Shown one piece after another: positions 8,989 through 18,600 of a stretch of 64,000 bases of DNA; position 1 is the first letter of the stretch, and each line of letters begins with the position of its first letter. The translations under genes and the position numbers were made by a program. Where the stretch lies: the NCBI RefSeq assembly GCF_000711985.1, contig NZ_JONU01000007.1:1054001-1118000 (forward strand), written 5' to 3'. The notes below the pieces were generated by a model, which ran no database searches, was not told the origin of the DNA, and saw nothing but the letters and a program-made list of their open reading frames with translations. This stretch comes from Rheinheimera texasensis DSM 17496 (lineage in GTDB: Bacteria > Pseudomonadota > Gammaproteobacteria > Enterobacterales > Alteromonadaceae).

Positions 8989-9375
8989 ATGAAAATGACC
9001 GACTTTTCCGTTTTGATCATCGATGATGTGCCCTCCGTCAGAGAATACTTACGCCAGACGCTGATGCTGCTCGGTATCACGCATGTCAGCGAAGCTTCTA
9101 ATGGCAGTCTTGGTATCAGCAGTTACACCAAACAGCACCAGGATGTCGTATTCCTCGATATTGAACTGCCGGACTGTGATGGCAAATCTTTGCTACGTCA
9201 GCTAAAAGAAATAAATCCCAACGCCAATGTGGTCATTATGACAGCACACAGCACCGTCGAGAATGTGCAGCAAAGCATTCTGGCCGGCGCCTGTGGTTTT
9301 ATTGCCAAGCCATTTTCCGCCAAGAAAATTGAGTCTGTGCTGATTAAGTGCCAGAAAAAAAGCCTGACGGCCTGA
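8989..9375 (+). CDS. Single-domain CheY-like response regulator
   Basis: A 128-residue stand-alone receiver domain. It has the acidic pair D12-D13, phospho-acceptor D57 in VVFLDIELPD, T85 in IMTAHS and K107 in AKPF, so it should be phosphorylated normally. There is no output domain, so it would act by protein contact, as CheY does. I used the ATG at 8989, with AAGGA eight bases upstream; an earlier in-frame ATG at 8899 lacks a ribosome-binding site. No kinase gene is adjacent, so its partner is unknown. An extended -10 element TGCTAGCAT is visible at 8892-8900. Confidence 0.9.
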   Translation: MKMTDFSVLIIDDVPSVREYLRQTLMLLGITHVSEASNGSLGISSYTKQHQDVVFLDIELPDCDGKSLLRQLKEINPNANVVIMTAHSTVENVQQSILAGACGFIAKPFSAKKIESVLIKCQKKSLTA

Positions 9376-9415
9376 GAGTCCCCGCCAGAGCACAATCGAG
9401 CCTGAACTATAGGGT

Positions 9416-9760
9416 TTAGGCTTTGCCGGTCAACGGTTTGCCATGGAATTCAACGCCATCCCAGCCGGTACGCATAAAATTACGGATATTGGCGTGGTTG
9501 CTGCCTTTGATGTCTGGCAATACTTCCAACCGGTAAAAATCACCAAACAACTGCAAGGTCTGCGGCTCCGACAGCTGATGCAACAAGGCAAACGCCAGGA
9601 TTTTACAGGAGCCGTTATTCTCCCCTGCACCATTAAACTGCTCGCCATTCTGAAAGGCTGTCGGCGTAAAATCATACAAAGCATCAATCAATGCGATAGT
9701 CTGCTGAAAGCTGATGCTTTCCGGATCGGTACTTAACTGACGAAAAAATGTTTCCAACAT
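9416..9760 (-). CDS. HopJ-family type III effector-like protein
   Basis: A 114-residue protein of the HopJ family, named after a Pseudomonas effector but found widely in bacteria with no type III secretion. Diagnostic stretches are YDFTPTAFQNG, NNGSCKILAFALLHQLS, LFGDFYRLEVL and NHANIRNFMRTGWDGVEF. The ATG at 9760 has AGG upstream. There is no signal peptide or membrane segment and no secretion gene nearby, so a housekeeping or stress role is likelier than virulence. The gene is convergent with the CheY-like gene, 40 bp away. Confidence 0.88.
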   Translation of the reverse strand: MLETFFRQLSTDPESISFQQTIALIDALYDFTPTAFQNGEQFNGAGENNGSCKILAFALLHQLSEPQTLQLFGDFYRLEVLPDIKGSNHANIRNFMRTGWDGVEFHGKPLTGKA

Positions 9761-9834
9761 AAGGTTGCCTAAAGTTTGACCAAAACGTGCCGATAGTGCG
9801 TTCAATCAGCCATCAATCCTGATGGGAGGACCCG

Positions 9835-10812
9835 ATGAACGTCATCAGTGCCACACAGGCATTCAGTGCCCGCGAACAGCAGTTATTTCAGCAAAGCCGG
9901 CTCGAAGTTCAGTCTTCACCGCTTTCCCGCCCCACCTCCGCGACTTCGCCAACAGCGCAAGCTGTTGATCCACAGAGCGAAGTCGAGTCTAAGCCATCCG
10001 ACGAACAAAATGAAGATGGTCAGCAATTCAGCGCCAAAGAAAGTATTGGCACCGTCAAACGGATTTTAGAGCAGCTCAGCTGCGGCAAATTACTCAGCTG
10101 GCTCGACGGCACCGCCTTTGACAAAATCCAGGCGCAGCAGCAACAACTGGAAGCAGAAACCGCCCCGTCCCAAGTGCCCGCTGAGCGCACTATCATGGAA
10201 TTTAATTATCGTTATCAAGCGGTTGAAGCAAGTTTCGCCGGCGCTGTGCAATTAGAAGATGGCAGCAGTCAGAGTTTTGCTTTTAGTTTCAGTCTGCAGG
10301 AAAGCTACACCAGTTTTAGCATCCGCCAGGAAGCCGTACTGCAAGACCCATTAATTGTAAGCACCACAGGGCAGAGCTTTCAGTGGACCGGTGCCAGTCA
10401 GGCTTTTGATTTCTTCAGTAACGGCGGAAGTGCTGGGTTACCAACGTTAGCAAATGGCCAATATTACCTGAGTTATGACCGGAATCAGGACGGCCAGATC
10501 AGCCAAGGCAAAGAATTATTTGGGCCAAGCTCCGGCCAGGGATTTACTGAACTCGCTGCTTTGGATGAAGACAAAGACGGCTTTGTCGACAGCAGCGACA
10601 GCGCGTGGCAACAACTGCGCTTGTGGCGGCCGGGTGAAACACCAACCAGCCTGTCCACTGCCGGTATCGGTGCACTTTCAGCGCAATCTGTGGCTACTTC
10701 ATTTGGCTTATATGATGGCGAGGCGCTGCTGGCCCGTATTGCGCGTAGCGGCATCTTTTTATCCGAACAAGGCAAGGTTGGTCTGCTGCAGCAGGTTGAT
10801 TTGAATATCTGA
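9835..10812 (+). CDS. EF-hand-like calcium-binding protein, function unknown
   Basis: A 325-residue protein without a signal peptide. The N-terminal 120 residues are polar and low in complexity. The middle is beta-rich (MEFNYRYQAVEASFAG). Two calcium-loop candidates lie near residue 215 (DRNQDGQIS, followed by QGKELFG) and residue 244 (DEDKDGFVDSSD), followed by WQQLRLWRPGE. The same FG-ELAALD-D-DG-VDSSD-QLRLW order occurs in the C-terminal parts of large RTX-type proteins, so this may be a stand-alone version of that module. Neighbours give no clue. GGAGG precedes the start. Confidence 0.6.
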   Translation: MNVISATQAFSAREQQLFQQSRLEVQSSPLSRPTSATSPTAQAVDPQSEVESKPSDEQNEDGQQFSAKESIGTVKRILEQLSCGKLLSWLDGTAFDKIQAQQQQLEAETAPSQVPAERTIMEFNYRYQAVEASFAGAVQLEDGSSQSFAFSFSLQESYTSFSIRQEAVLQDPLIVSTTGQSFQWTGASQAFDFFSNGGSAGLPTLANGQYYLSYDRNQDGQISQGKELFGPSSGQGFTELAALDEDKDGFVDSSDSAWQQLRLWRPGETPTSLSTAGIGALSAQSVATSFGLYDGEALLARIARSGIFLSEQGKVGLLQQVDLNI

Positions 10813-10818
10813 CAGTGA

Positions 10819-10843
10819 GTGCCGGATCCGGCTGATCCGGCAC
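10819..10843. terminator. Stem-loop after the EF-hand-like gene
   Basis: GTGCCGGATC and GATCCGGCAC form a perfect 10-bp stem with a five-base loop directly after the stop codon. There is no T-run, so it may protect the mRNA 3' end rather than terminate on its own. Confidence 0.4.
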
Positions 10844-10892
10844 AGGACTTCGCGTTACACTGTGCTCAGCTGAATTTGCCGGAGCACTGCCT

Positions 10893-12347
10893 GTGTCCAC
10901 CGAAGTTATCCCTGCCGCAGAAATTTGCCGGCAGGCGCGTTTAAGCCGTGACGCGCGCTTTGACGGGCTGTTTTACATTGCGGTCAACAGCACTGGCATT
11001 TATTGCCGGCCCATCTGTCCGGCGCGTTCGCCGGCTGAACATCAGGTACAATATTTTGCTTCCGCCGCTTCGGCAGCGGCCGCCGGCTTCCGGCCTTGCC
11101 TACGTTGCCGGCCAGACAGTGCGCCCGGCTCACCCGCCTGGCAAGGCAATCAGACCAGCTTGCGCCGTGCGATGAAGCTGATTGATCAGGGCGCCTTGCA
11201 GGACGGCGACCAAACATCCTTATGCGCACGCCTTGGCATCAGCGAGCGGTACCTGCGGAAACTGTTTGCCCAACATCTGGGCGTCTCCCCCAAACAATAT
11301 GCGCTGTATCAGCAAATCCTGTTCGCCAAACAGCTGCTGCACCAAACTAAAATGCCGGTCACAGATATCGCGGCGATGGCGGGTTTTCACAGCCTGCGCC
11401 GCTTCCACGATGCCTTTAAACAACAACTACAACTGACACCAACACAAATACGGGGACAACGTATGGCGCAGCATTCTGCGGTCATTGAACTGGAACTGAG
11501 TTATCGCCCGCCGCTGGCCTGGCATTTATTGCTGGAATTCTGGCAACAACGCACATTAACCGGCCTGGAGTGGCTGCATGGCGAGCATTATGGCCGGCTT
11601 ATTGACTGGCCACCGGGTCATGGCCAGCAACATGGCTGGTTTAACGTCGCCCCTATCGCCGGCAAAAACGCCCTGAAGCTGACATTACATTGGCCGGACC
11701 ATGAAACCCTGCTACCGGTGGTAAAACAAATCCGCCGGTTGCTGGATTTGGACGCCGATTTACAGGTCATTGAACAACATCTGCAAAGCCAGCTTGGCGC
11801 CAGTGTAAAAACCGGCCTGCGCATTCCTGGTGTCTGGTCGGCCTGGGAAGCCGGCATCCGCGCTATTCTCGGCCAGCAAGTCAGTATTGCCGGCGCCCGG
11901 GCCCAGTTGAACCGGCTGCTGGTATTGGGCAACGAACAAACCAAGCCGTCAGCGGTTACGGCTGATACACCAGAACTAACCTGGCGGCAATTTCCCACGC
12001 CGGCACAAGTTGGCGCCGATGAGTTATTGATGCTGAAAGTGCCGGGCGCCCGGCGCCAGACCATTCTGGCACTGGCCGATACCATGTGGGCAGCGCCAGA
12101 ACAACATCCATCGCAGTGGCTGCCAATCAAAGGCATTGGCCCCTGGACTGTGGCATATGCCTGCATGCGCGGTTTATCAGAAACCGATGTCTGGCTTGGC
12201 GGTGATTTGGGCATTCAAAAAGCACTGGCGCGTCAACATGCCGGTTTTGATGCACAAACCCTGTCACCGTGGCGCAGTTATGCCACCTTACAACTTTGGT
12301 TTGGTCTGGCCGACTCACCAACCAGCACAACCGTCCAAGGAGAATAA
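10893..12347 (+). CDS. Ada-type regulator fused to AlkA 3-methyladenine DNA glycosylase
   Basis: A 484-residue bifunctional protein for alkylation damage. Residues 1-80 are an Ada methyl-phosphotriester-accepting zinc domain with Cys38, Cys42, Cys69 and Cys72, the same numbers as in E. coli Ada. An AraC helix-turn-helix spans about 90-185 ([20 protein letters not shown]). From about 195 comes an AlkA N-terminal domain, then the HhH-GPD glycosylase with [23 protein letters not shown] and [12 protein letters not shown], whose Asp matches the AlkA catalytic D238. It should sense methylated DNA, activate transcription and excise alkylated bases. The start is GTG with CGGAG upstream. ogt follows after one base. 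Confidence 0.92.
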   Translation: MSTEVIPAAEICRQARLSRDARFDGLFYIAVNSTGIYCRPICPARSPAEHQVQYFASAASAAAAGFRPCLRCRPDSAPGSPAWQGNQTSLRRAMKLIDQGALQDGDQTSLCARLGISERYLRKLFAQHLGVSPKQYALYQQILFAKQLLHQTKMPVTDIAAMAGFHSLRRFHDAFKQQLQLTPTQIRGQRMAQHSAVIELELSYRPPLAWHLLLEFWQQRTLTGLEWLHGEHYGRLIDWPPGHGQQHGWFNVAPIAGKNALKLTLHWPDHETLLPVVKQIRRLLDLDADLQVIEQHLQSQLGASVKTGLRIPGVWSAWEAGIRAILGQQVSIAGARAQLNRLLVLGNEQTKPSAVTADTPELTWRQFPTPAQVGADELLMLKVPGARRQTILALADTMWAAPEQHPSQWLPIKGIGPWTVAYACMRGLSETDVWLGGDLGIQKALARQHAGFDAQTLSPWRSYATLQLWFGLADSPTSTTVQGE

Positions 12348-12348
12348 A

Positions 12349-12921
12349 GTGAAGCAGTCCCCGCAAGTTGCCTATTGTTTGTCCCCGCTCGGCGCGCTGG
12401 AAATTTATGCCAATGCTGCAGGAATTTCGGCCGTGCATTTCCCTGACGTGCAAAAAGATCGCAGTCTGGCCGGAGCCAGGCATCAGGATGTCAATTCGAC
12501 AGCGACACAAAGCGATGATTTCCAACTGCTCTCGGTGCAGGCAGAAGGAGAAATTGCATTGCTGCTGCAACAAGCCGCAGCGCAGCTGGCAGCGTATTTC
12601 GCCGGAGTGCGAAAGAGTTTTGACCTGCCACTGGCGGCCAGCGGCACTGCTTTTCAACAGCAAGTCTGGCAGCAACTGTGCCGGATTCCCTATGGCCAAA
12701 CCCAAAGTTATGGCGAACTGGCACTGCGGCTTGGCAATAAAAATGCGATGCGTGCCGTTGGTGCCGCCAATGGCCGTAATCCCATCGCCATTATCGTGCC
12801 TTGTCATCGCGTCATTGGTGCCGACGGCAAACTGACCGGTTACGCCGGTGGCCTTGACCGCAAAGTTTGGTTGTTACAACATGAACAACGCATCGCCAAT
12901 GTCATTCATTCGAATATTTAG
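12349..12921 (+). CDS. ogt: Methylated-DNA--protein-cysteine methyltransferase
   Basis: Suicide repair enzyme that takes the methyl group from O6-methylguanine. The 190-residue product has the active-site motif IVPCHRV with the acceptor Cys152, then [16 protein letters not shown]. The [24 protein letters not shown] stretch just before is the usual DNA-binding helix-turn-helix. I chose the GTG at 12349: AAGGAG precedes it and it starts one base after the Ada/AlkA stop codon, so both are in one operon. Together they complete an adaptive response, with the Ada methyltransferase activity in a separate protein. Confidence 0.95.
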   Translation: MKQSPQVAYCLSPLGALEIYANAAGISAVHFPDVQKDRSLAGARHQDVNSTATQSDDFQLLSVQAEGEIALLLQQAAAQLAAYFAGVRKSFDLPLAASGTAFQQQVWQQLCRIPYGQTQSYGELALRLGNKNAMRAVGAANGRNPIAIIVPCHRVIGADGKLTGYAGGLDRKVWLLQHEQRIANVIHSNI

Positions 12922-12960
12922 AATAAATAGCGGGATTCATTGCAATATTAATTCGATAAG

Positions 12961-12993
12961 ATTTAAGGTTTACTAAGCGTGTACACCTTAAAT
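12961..12993. promoter_or_regulatory. 9-bp inverted repeat upstream of the pirin gene
   Basis: ATTTAAGGT at 12961-12969 and ACCTTAAAT at 12985-12993 are perfect reverse complements 15 bases apart, just ahead of the CTGGAG ribosome-binding site of the pirin gene. Operator or leader hairpin; nothing in the sequence decides which. Confidence 0.45.
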
Positions 12994-13007
12994 TCTGGAG
13001 CCCGCTG

Positions 13008-13892
13008 ATGAAACTACGTACTCTCGCCCAACTCTGGCCTGCCAAACAAGTCTCTGACGGTGCAGGCGTTAAAATCCGCCGCAGTATTGGCCTGCAGCCA
13101 CAGTGGCGGCTTGACCCTTTTCTGATGCTGGATTGTTTTGGCTCCGATGAAGCCGCCGACTATATTGCCGGCTTCCCACCGCATCCGCATCGTGGCTTTG
13201 AAACAGTCACATACATGCTGGACGGCCATATGCTGCATCAGGATCACCTGGGCAATCAGGGCCACCTGAAAAGCGGCGGCGTGCAATGGATGACGGCCGG
13301 TCGCGGCATAATTCACTCCGAAATGCCACAACAGGAATCTGGTCTGATGCGTGGTTTTCAGCTGTGGCTGAACCTGCCGGCGGCGGAAAAAATGCAGGAA
13401 CCGGCTTATCTGGATTTAGACCCGGCACAAATTCCGGCTGTGGTTATTCCACAAGGCCAAATCAAAGTCATCGCCGGTACCTTACAAAGCCCGGCCGAAA
13501 GCGAGCCACTGCTGCCAGTCACCACAGGGCCAATCCGTGCGGTATCAACGCAGCCTTTATATCTGGACCTGCAGCTGCATAGTGCAGCCACGCTGGCACT
13601 GGCCGTACCGGCCGGCCATAACGCGCTGGTTTATCCCTATGAAGGTGAAGTCTGGCTAGGCACCCACCGGGTGCCGCTGCATCATGCCGGTGTACTCACC
13701 AACGGTGACAGCCTGGAACTTCGTACTGAAGGCCCGGCCCGGGTGATTGTGCTTGCCGGAAAACCACTGCAGGAACCAGTGGTGCAATACGGCCCTTTTG
13801 TGATGAACACAGTGGCAGAGATTGAGCAAGCCATTGCCGATTATCAGCAAGGTAAACTGACAGACCGCGCCGCTAAAGTCCTACAAATTTAA
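13008..13892 (+). CDS. Pirin-family protein
   Basis: A bicupin of 294 residues. The N-terminal cupin has the metal-binding pattern HPHRGFETVTYML, then H-D-GN-G and VQWMTAGRGIIHSE, giving the usual three His and one Glu ligands. The C-terminal cupin (about 150-240) is less conserved, as in the family. Pirins bind iron; some act as quercetinases, others as regulators, so the substrate is open. The gene stands alone between ogt and mtnN. TGGAG lies upstream of the ATG, and the 9-bp dyad just before it may be its operator. Confidence 0.92.
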   Translation: MKLRTLAQLWPAKQVSDGAGVKIRRSIGLQPQWRLDPFLMLDCFGSDEAADYIAGFPPHPHRGFETVTYMLDGHMLHQDHLGNQGHLKSGGVQWMTAGRGIIHSEMPQQESGLMRGFQLWLNLPAAEKMQEPAYLDLDPAQIPAVVIPQGQIKVIAGTLQSPAESEPLLPVTTGPIRAVSTQPLYLDLQLHSAATLALAVPAGHNALVYPYEGEVWLGTHRVPLHHAGVLTNGDSLELRTEGPARVIVLAGKPLQEPVVQYGPFVMNTVAEIEQAIADYQQGKLTDRAAKVLQI

Positions 13893-13942
13893 GCTACAGT
13901 ACCCGGCGCGAAATCGCGCTGGGACATTGTCCGGCCTGCTTG

Positions 13943-13948
13943 TATAAT
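13943..13948 (+). promoter_or_regulatory. -10 element for mtnN
   Basis: A consensus TATAAT lies 28 bp before the mtnN start codon. The -35 position (about 13920) has only TGGGAC, a weak match. Confidence 0.5.
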
Positions 13949-13975
13949 GCCGTTTTTTGTCACAGGATTTTCCTC

Positions 13976-14674
13976 ATGCAATTAATCGGCATTATCGGCG
14001 CAATGGAACAGGAAGTTGCCATCCTCAAAGCGCAACTGAATCAGATTGAAACCACCCGCGTCGCCAGTTTTGAATTTCACCGTGGCCAGTTACAGGGCCG
14101 CGATGTGGTGCTGGTGCAGTCCGGCATCGGCAAAGTGACTGCCGCTATCGCAACTACTCTACTAATCCAGTTATTTCAGCCATCGGCCGTGATTAACACC
14201 GGTTCGGCCGGTGGTTTTGACCCTGAACTCAATGTCGGCGACATCGTCGTGTCGACTGAATTACGCCATCATGATGTCGACGTGACTGCTTTTGGTTATG
14301 AACCGGGCCAACTGCCGCGTCTGCCGGCCGCTTTCACTGCAGATCCGGCTTTAGTGGCCGCCGCGGTGCGCAGTATACAAACACTCGGGTTTTGCCAGAC
14401 CAAAACCGGCCTTATCACCACTGGTGACGTGTTTATGTGTGATCCGGAGCGCATCAACAAAACCCGCGCCACTTTCCCGCAAATGCTGGCGGTGGAAATG
14501 GAAGGCGCGGCGATTGCGCAGGTGTGTTATCAGCTCGAGACACCTTTTGTGGTGATCCGCAGTTTAAGTGACATTGCCGGCAAAGAGTCGCCGACGTCGT
14601 TTGAAGCCTATCTGGAGATCGCCTCGAAAAACAGCAGTGCTATGGTGCTGGAACTGCTGCGGCAGTTAGCTTAA
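13976..14674 (+). CDS. mtnN: 5'-methylthioadenosine/S-adenosylhomocysteine nucleosidase
   Basis: Cleaves methylthioadenosine and S-adenosylhomocysteine to adenine plus the thioribose product, feeding methionine salvage and the activated methyl cycle. The product is 232 residues, the same length as in E. coli. It starts MQLIGIIGAMEQEV, which holds the N-terminal catalytic Glu. VEMEGAAIAQV contains the ribose-binding Met-Glu and RSLSDIAG the catalytic Asp. The ATG at 13976 has AGGA upstream. A CbiB-like gene follows 13 bp downstream, an arrangement I associate with related Alteromonadales. Confidence 0.97.
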   Translation: MQLIGIIGAMEQEVAILKAQLNQIETTRVASFEFHRGQLQGRDVVLVQSGIGKVTAAIATTLLIQLFQPSAVINTGSAGGFDPELNVGDIVVSTELRHHDVDVTAFGYEPGQLPRLPAAFTADPALVAAAVRSIQTLGFCQTKTGLITTGDVFMCDPERINKTRATFPQMLAVEMEGAAIAQVCYQLETPFVVIRSLSDIAGKESPTSFEAYLEIASKNSSAMVLELLRQLA

Positions 14675-14687
14675 ACGGCCTGATTTC

Positions 14688-15680
14688 GTGCCATTCGCTA
14701 TGCAGCAATATTGGTCTGCCCTGCAGCAAACGCCGGTGTTTGAACCCGGCCTGTTGTTATTACTGACTCTTTTGCTGGCGCGTTACGCCGCGCTGCCGCT
14801 GCAATATCAGCCCTGGCCCTTATTGCGGCTGCTCGCAGAACGTGTCGCCGCTAAAGTGAACAAGCCGTCGGACAGCCCGGCGCAGCAGCGCCTGGCCGGC
14901 ATGTTGGCGCTGCTGGTTGTGATTTTGCCGCTGCTGACGCTGGCCTGGACCTTCCGGCACTTATCTGAATGGCCTGCCGGTTTTGACGCTTTGCTGCTGT
15001 ACCTTTGTTTAGACCACCGTTATTTCAGTAGTCAGGTCGCCACTGTGGCCGGCAGTCTGCAACGCCAGCAGCTGCAGCTGGCCAAAGACCAGCTCCAACC
15101 GCTGCTGCGACGTGATTGCGGTCAGCTCTCTGCAACCGGATTAGCCAAGGCCGGCATCGAAGTGTTGGCGCAGCGTCAGCTGCGACATTTTGCCGCGGTC
15201 CTGTTCTGGTTTCTTGTCGGCGGCGCAATAGCTGCGCTGCTCTGGCGGTTAATGGTTGAATTACAGCAGGCCTGGTCTGGTAAAATCAGTCAGCAGCGTG
15301 TGTTTGGCAGTGCAGTCGGCAAGGTTGGCCGACTGATGTTGTGGCCGGTTTGCTGGTTACAGGGGGCGCTGGTTGCACTATTGTTCCGGTTTGCGCCAAG
15401 TGTGCGGTATTTTCGCGCCAGTCAGCAGGCTGGTTTGCCGGCGGCAGAGCGCTGGTATTTATCGGCCTGGAGTGCTGGGCTACAGCGCAATCTGGCCGGG
15501 CCCATGATGTATCAGGGCGTGAAAATCCGTCGCGACCGGATTGGGCCCGAACAGGCGCCGGCACTGGCCGATTTGTTGCTAGCGCAAGTGATGGAACAGC
15601 AAATTCTGCGGGCACAATGGTTGTTGTGTTGCAGTAGTGTTGCTTTGATTTTACTCTATCAATGGCCACATTCACTCTGA
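14688..15680 (+). CDS. CobD/CbiB-family membrane protein
   Basis: A 330-residue integral membrane protein resembling adenosylcobinamide-phosphate synthase (CobD/CbiB), which attaches aminopropanol in cobalamin assembly. Visible signs are LLLARYAALPLQYQPWPLLRLL, LLLYLCLDHRYFSSQV, FWFLVGGAIAALLWRLM, and four or five hydrophobic helices. No other cobalamin gene is in the window, so the function is uncertain; AmpE-like proteins of related fold are the alternative. The start is GTG at 14688 or ATG at 14700. The end overlaps the next gene's longest frame by 19 bases. Confidence 0.7.
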   Translation: MPFAMQQYWSALQQTPVFEPGLLLLLTLLLARYAALPLQYQPWPLLRLLAERVAAKVNKPSDSPAQQRLAGMLALLVVILPLLTLAWTFRHLSEWPAGFDALLLYLCLDHRYFSSQVATVAGSLQRQQLQLAKDQLQPLLRRDCGQLSATGLAKAGIEVLAQRQLRHFAAVLFWFLVGGAIAALLWRLMVELQQAWSGKISQQRVFGSAVGKVGRLMLWPVCWLQGALVALLFRFAPSVRYFRASQQAGLPAAERWYLSAWSAGLQRNLAGPMMYQGVKIRRDRIGPEQAPALADLLLAQVMEQQILRAQWLLCCSSVALILLYQWPHSL

Positions 15681-18600
15681 TGATACAGGCTGGACTTTTC
15701 AGCAGATTCTGCGTTATGTTCGCCGCCACAGGTCAACAACAGGGCAATCTATTGGCTACAAATATCGCTGGGTTTCGCCACAAATTAAGCCAGTTCCTGC
15801 GTTGTTGCCTCTGCAGTCTGTTGTTGCTTCCGGCTGTTTTTGCTAACGAACTGCAAAATCCACCACCGTTATTACAGCCATTGACCACCGCTCAGGGCCT
15901 CAGCAGTGGTGTCGTGAATAAAGTCATGATCGACCATAGTGGTTTTTTATGGCTGGCGACTGACCGTGGCCTGAATCGTTTTGACGCCAACCAGATCAGG
16001 CAGTTGCCACTGGTCGATGACAGTCAGGTTGAGCTCAATGTATCGGCGCTGTTGGAAGACAGCCAGCGCCGGCTGTTTATCGCAGCGCAGCAACAAGGGC
16101 TGTATCTGCTTGACCGCAACACTGCCGCCGCCGAGTTGTTAACCCCACTGCAACAACTGGAAAGCGATACCATTCCGTTGCTACACGATGTGATTGAGCA
16201 ACAACCGGATTTATTGCTACTGGCCATTAATAAAGCGGTTTATCAGTTGCAGTTACCAGGCCGTCAACTGAAGCAAATCTTTGAGTTTGATGGTGGCAAC
16301 AGCCTGATGTCCCGGGTGCGGATCTTAAAGAAACTCAATCAGTTGCTGCTGATTGGCACCTCGCGTGGCTTGTTTATTTACGACCTGAAAACTCAACAGC
16401 ACTGGCCGCTACAACTGGCTAATAGCGGACAAGGCCGCTTTGACAATCTGGTCAGAACCCTTGAAATCATCGACAACCAACTGTATTTGTCGCTCGGTTC
16501 CGGCTTGTACCGGCTGAACGAAGCCGAGCTGCGCCTCGCAGCGACACAACAGCTGACGATGACCCCGATGCTGCAGGAGCTGCAGATCAGTAAAATCCTG
16601 CCACGCCCACAAGGCTTGCTGTTGGGCACCAATAAAGGTCTGTTCCAGCTCGATCATGGCCAGCAGCAACCGCGATTGTTATGGCGCTTCACTGATAGCC
16701 AATACGAAGTGGATCAGGACAGCATTACCGATCTGGCGGCGACACCGGACGGTGGCTTTTGGGTGACGAGCCGCCTGCAAGGTGCGTATTACTGGCATCC
16801 GCGCAGCACCCACTTTCAACACCTGAAATTACCAATGCCAGCTGCATCAGGTCAGATACTACAGGCCGGTTATAGCCCCAGAGCTGTGCTGGCGCTGGCT
16901 GAAAGTCCGGCCAATCAGTTGCTGCTCAGTACTCTCAACGGCTTAAAACGCTTTGATCTCAACTCAGGCAACCTGACCGATATTCCCTATCCCCCAACTT
17001 TACCGGCCAACTTCTCAACCGTTGTGGCGCGAATTTATCCGGACCATGCGGAAAAACTCTGGCTGCGTAACGGCAATGCCTTACATCTGTTTTCTACCCA
17101 GACTCAGCAATTCCTGCCACTGCCGTTGCAGGACGAGACGCAGCAATCGCTGATCCAACTGAACGCGCGTGGTCACTGGCGCGATGACGATGGCGTCTTT
17201 TGGTTTTACAACGCAGAAGATTATTACCGCTACCAGCCGGCAGACGGCTCACTGCAGGCGATGCCGGAACTCCGCCAGGCCGAACCGACCCACCGAGCAG
17301 GCCGCTTTCTAGGGCCACATCCGCAGCACAAAGAGTGGATGTTTTTCAGCGCAGCTGACCGGCTCTGGCTGTACGACCAACAAAAACGCCAGGTGCGGAA
17401 AATCTATGAGGCGATGCCATATCAGCCCGGCCTCGCCCGCACCGCAGACAAAATGTGTGTTGATGGCCATGGCAACCTTTGGTTTACCGTGCGCGGTCTT
17501 GGACTGCTGAGTTTTGATGGCGCCAGCCTGCAACTGAAACATCATCTGCATAAACAAAATGGCCTGCAAAATAATGCAATTTACTCCTGTGAGGCCGACA
17601 GCGACGGACACTTGTGGTTTGCCAGCCAACAGGGTCTGACCCGGTTGGATCCGGACACATTGCGGCTGGAACCTTTTGACAAAGGCGACGGTTTGTCCGG
17701 CAGCGATTTCAGTTATGCCGCCAGTCTGAAGCTATCCAATGGTGTGCTGGCCTATGGCACGAATTCAGGCCTGACCTGGTTTAATCCTGCCGAACTGGCC
17801 GAGACGGCACAGGCACCGAATATCGCTATTACCGGCATCGGCGCGATGAATCAGGCCACTTCCACGACACTGGACAATCTCGACGGCCAGTCTTTCCGCT
17901 TTGCCTACGACAGTCTGGGCATTGAGGTCAGTTTCTCGGCACTGAATTTTCGCGACAGCGATAAAATTCAGTACAAATTCTGGCTGGAAGGCCATCGCGA
18001 GATCCGTTTCCCGCAACAAAATAACGCCAGCGTGACTTTCCCGCAGCTTGACCCCGGCCAATACACTTTTCACGTCAAAGCGCTGACGCCGCACAATGGC
18101 AAAGAAAGCCAAACCGCCACTTTAACACTTCGCATCGAACCAGCCCCCTGGTATTCGACCACTGCGTTAGTCAGTTATGCCGTGCTGGGCCTTATTTTGC
18201 TGTTTATCTGGCAACACAACCGGCTGGCACAAAAACGCTTGTTGGCGCAGGCGCACTATAAAGTGCGCGCCAGCGAACAACGCTTAAAACAGGCACTGGA
18301 GGCGGTGAACAGCGGGGTCTGGGATTATCTGGTGCAGAAAAACAGCATGTACGCACAGCGTGTGCATGCCATGCTGGGCTATAGCGAAGAACTGAATCCG
18401 CTGTCGATGCAACAACATCTGGCATTGATCCACCCGGATGATCGAGACAGTTATCAGCAAACCTGGCAACGTTTTATTGCCGCGCCGGAGCGCAGCTTTG
18501 ATTTCACCTTCCGCATGCAGCATAAAGATGGCAGCTGGCTGTGGTTTCGCGATATTGGCAAAGTGACAGAAACCCAGGGCGATAAGGCGCTGCGTGTCAT

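Noticed and set aside
10819-10843. Intrinsic terminator with full confidence
   Set aside because: The stem is perfect but no T-run follows, so it is listed only as a low-confidence structure.
11618-12807. Long minus-strand frames (198 and 226 codons) opposite the Ada/AlkA and ogt genes
   Set aside because: They lie antisense to two clearly recognised proteins, have no ribosome-binding site and read like reverse-strand translations of GC-rich coding DNA.
14688-15680. Confident assignment to cobalamin biosynthesis
   Set aside because: The resemblance to CobD/CbiB is real but no other cobalamin gene is nearby and AmpE-like alternatives exist, so no gene symbol was given.
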